This document shows, piece by piece, positions 62,637-64,000 of a stretch of 64,000 nt of DNA. A program made the position numbers and the translations under genes. Each line of letters starts with the position of its first letter. The stretch's first letter is position 1. This DNA is from Cellulosimicrobium cellulans (lineage in GTDB: Bacteria > Actinomycetota > Actinomycetes > Actinomycetales > Cellulomonadaceae): contig NZ_JAFGYF010000005.1 in assembly GCF_016921195.1 (NCBI RefSeq), positions 62,001 through 126,000 of the forward strand, in the 5' to 3' direction. The notes under the pieces were generated by a model, which saw only the letters and a list, made by a program, of their open reading frames with translations, ran no database searches and was not told the origin of the DNA.

Positions 62637-62706
62637 GAGTGCTGATATCGCGTCCCGACATGTCGGAATTTCACCCCTCGCCTCCTCGTCGCTATCACAT
62701 TTCGGC

Positions 62707-62735
62707 TTGACGCCCGCGGACGACACGCGTGTAAT
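62707..62735 (+). promoter_or_regulatory. whiB2 promoter
   Basis: TTGACG (62707-62712), 17 bases, then TGTAAT (62730-62735). This is a good sigma-70-type match in an AT-richer stretch, giving a leader of about 60 bases before the whiB2 ATG. Confidence 0.6.
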
Positions 62736-62802
62736 TTCCTCAATGCAGTTTCCGGCGGGGTTCTCGCCACGAGGCCCGGCGAACGGCATGAAGGGGCGCA
62801 CG

Positions 62803-63132
62803 ATGTGGAACATGCTGGACGGGACGGGAGGGGCTTTCCCCTCCGACGCTGAACGAGAGGTGGAGCGCGTGGCACCGGTGCTGCCGCTCTTCGGCGAGCC
62901 GGTCGACGACTCGCTCATGGGGTGGCAGGAGCGCGCGCTCTGCGCCCAGACGGACCCGGAGGCCTTCTTCCCGGAGAAGGGCGGGTCCACGCGCGAGGCC
63001 AAGAAGGTCTGCACGGGCTGCGAGGTCCGCGCGGAGTGCCTGGAGTACGCGCTCGAGAACGACGAGCGGTTCGGCATCTGGGGCGGTCTCTCGGAGCGCG
63101 AGCGCCGCAAGCTCAAGCGCCGCGTCGTCTGA
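62803..63132 (+). CDS. whiB2: WhiB-family transcription factor (WhiB2/WhmD type)
   Basis: 109 residues. The iron-sulfur ligands are Cys47, Cys70, Cys73 and Cys79; GIWGG and the basic tail ERERRKLKRRVV follow. The stretch SLMGWQERALCAQTDPEAFFPEKGGSTREAKKVC is the hallmark of WhiB2/WhmD, a regulator of septation and cell division. The ATG at 62803 is chosen because AAGGGG lies 6 bases upstream; in-frame ATGs at 62788 and 62743 are possible and would add N-terminal residues. Confidence 0.9.
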   Translation: MWNMLDGTGGAFPSDAEREVERVAPVLPLFGEPVDDSLMGWQERALCAQTDPEAFFPEKGGSTREAKKVCTGCEVRAECLEYALENDERFGIWGGLSERERRKLKRRVV

Positions 63133-63263
63133 GGACGAGGACACCTCGGGCGGGTCCTCGTACGGGACGCCGGGCCGCACCCTGACGGGGTCACGACACC
63201 CCGCCACACCGGGGCGCGCAAATGCCGCGCCCGGAGCCGTGTCCGTCGCATGATCGACGGGAC

Positions 63264-64000
63264 ATGACTTCCTCCGACCTCACCACGTCCGCACGCAGCG
63301 CCCGCCCCGGCGACCTCACGCCGGGGGCGGCCGCGCGTGCCGCTGCGGTGCCGGGCGTCGTCGCGGCACCCGAGATCGTCGCCGCCATCACCGGGGCGCT
63401 GCCCGTCGTCACGACCGTCACGGCCGTGGTCGTGACACGCGGGAGCACGCCGTTCCTCGCGCACACCTTGGCCGCGCTGCGCGCACAGACGACGAGCCCG
63501 CACGCGGTCGTCGTCGTCGACGCCGCGACCGGCGACGCGACGCGTGAGCACGAGGGCCTCCAGCTGGGGGACGCGCGGTTCGTCGCGGCCCCGCGGGCCC
63601 GCTCGTTCGGGGACGCTGTCGATACCGCGCTCGCGCACGTCGAGCCGGGCACGTGGCTCTGGTTGCTCCACGACGACTCGGCCCCCGCGCCCGACGCGCT
63701 CGCCGAGCTCCTGCGCGCGGTCGAGCACTCGACCGCGGTCGCGGTGGCGGGACCCAAGCAGGAGCGCTGGACGGTGGGCAGAGGAACCGATCCCGCCGCG
63801 CCGTTCGAGCCGGGCACGGCGAGCCGCCTCGTCGAGGTCGGCGTCACGACGACGCCCCTGGGGCGGCGGATGACGGGGATCGACGACGACGAGATCGACC
63901 AGGGCCAGCACGACGCGCGCGACGACGTGCTCGCCGTCGGGCTCGCCGGCGCGCTCGTGCGCCGCACGGTGTGGCAGGAGCTCGGCGGGACCGACCCCGA
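63264..64000 (+). CDS. GT2-family glycosyltransferase (cut by window edge)
   Basis: Open from ATG 63264 to the end of the window, 245 codons without a stop. After an Ala-rich leader of about 50 residues comes a GT2 domain: VTAVVVTRGSTPFLAHTLAALRAQTT, AVVVVDAATGDA, and the DDS metal site in WLWLLHDDSAPAPDAL. AVAVAGPKQERW and LAVGLAGALVRRTVWQELGG follow, as in large actinobacterial membrane glycosyltransferases found beside whiB2. The C-terminal part, usually with many membrane spans, lies outside. The role is probably in wall polysaccharide assembly. Confidence 0.8.
   Translation, partial: MTSSDLTTSARSARPGDLTPGAAARAAAVPGVVAAPEIVAAITGALPVVTTVTAVVVTRGSTPFLAHTLAALRAQTTSPHAVVVVDAATGDATREHEGLQLGDARFVAAPRARSFGDAVDTALAHVEPGTWLWLLHDDSAPAPDALAELLRAVEHSTAVAVAGPKQERWTVGRGTDPAAPFEPGTASRLVEVGVTTTPLGRRMTGIDDDEIDQGQHDARDDVLAVGLAGALVRRTVWQELGGTDP

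Overview
The window is about 64 kb of very GC-rich DNA with heavy GTG start use, two WhiB regulators, a PdtaS-type kinase, a TIGR03089 protein and a CebR-controlled cellobiose operon. This points to an actinobacterial chromosome, most likely Cellulomonadaceae/Promicromonosporaceae (Cellulosimicrobium- or Cellulomonas-like). The genus is an inference from gene content. I see no rRNA, tRNA, CRISPR array, insertion sequence or prophage. All intergenic gaps are under 300 bases.

Layout. 1-7 kb: 5' end of a glutamate dehydrogenase, an aldo/keto reductase, a PAS-AraC regulator, the bifunctional proline catabolic enzyme PutA and a winged-helix (AlkZ-like) protein. 7-13.4 kb: a complete cebE-cebF-cebG-bglC-cebR operon on the minus strand, with a TTGACA promoter and three CebR-type operators upstream. 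13.5-16.7 kb: a DUF2505 protein, pdtaS and whiB1 (neighbours in mycobacteria too), and a small membrane protein. 16.8-29.3 kb: an orphan EssC/FtsK-like triple ATPase, a MacB/FtsX-type ABC exporter, a NarL-type two-component system and an OmpR-type two-component system. 29.4-31.8 kb: GtrA, purK, purE. 32-62 kb: a large cell-wall polysaccharide region. It holds an OafA-like acyltransferase, two LCP ligases, a CDP-glycerol-transferase-like protein, several GT2 glycosyltransferases, UDP-galactopyranose mutase, a large membrane protein, a second GtrA, a polyprenyl-phosphate glycosyltransferase and the four dTDP-rhamnose genes rfbB, rfbC, rfbD and rfbA. 61.8-64 kb: TIGR03089, whiB2 and the start of another GT2 glycosyltransferase.

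Most interesting content. Five secreted proteins between 51.7 and 61.8 kb are built from about 40-residue repeats centred on a 'LTYxEWxxAGxPxP' signature. One ends in a VanY-type D,D-carboxypeptidase. Two further secreted hydrolase-like proteins (a PGRP amidase and a lysozyme-like 'hemagglutinin' type) carry a related 'VYLVxGGxxH' repeat. All lie among the dTDP-rhamnose, galactofuranose and transfer genes, so I propose that the repeats are wall-binding modules matched to the rhamnose/galactofuranose polysaccharide made here. Other unusual features: a 60-base three-armed palindromic repeat present once between genes and once in frame inside putA; many leaderless promoters; two leaderless short upstream ORFs whose stops overlap the start of the next gene; and a covarying 5'-UTR hairpin in front of two paralogous repeat proteins.
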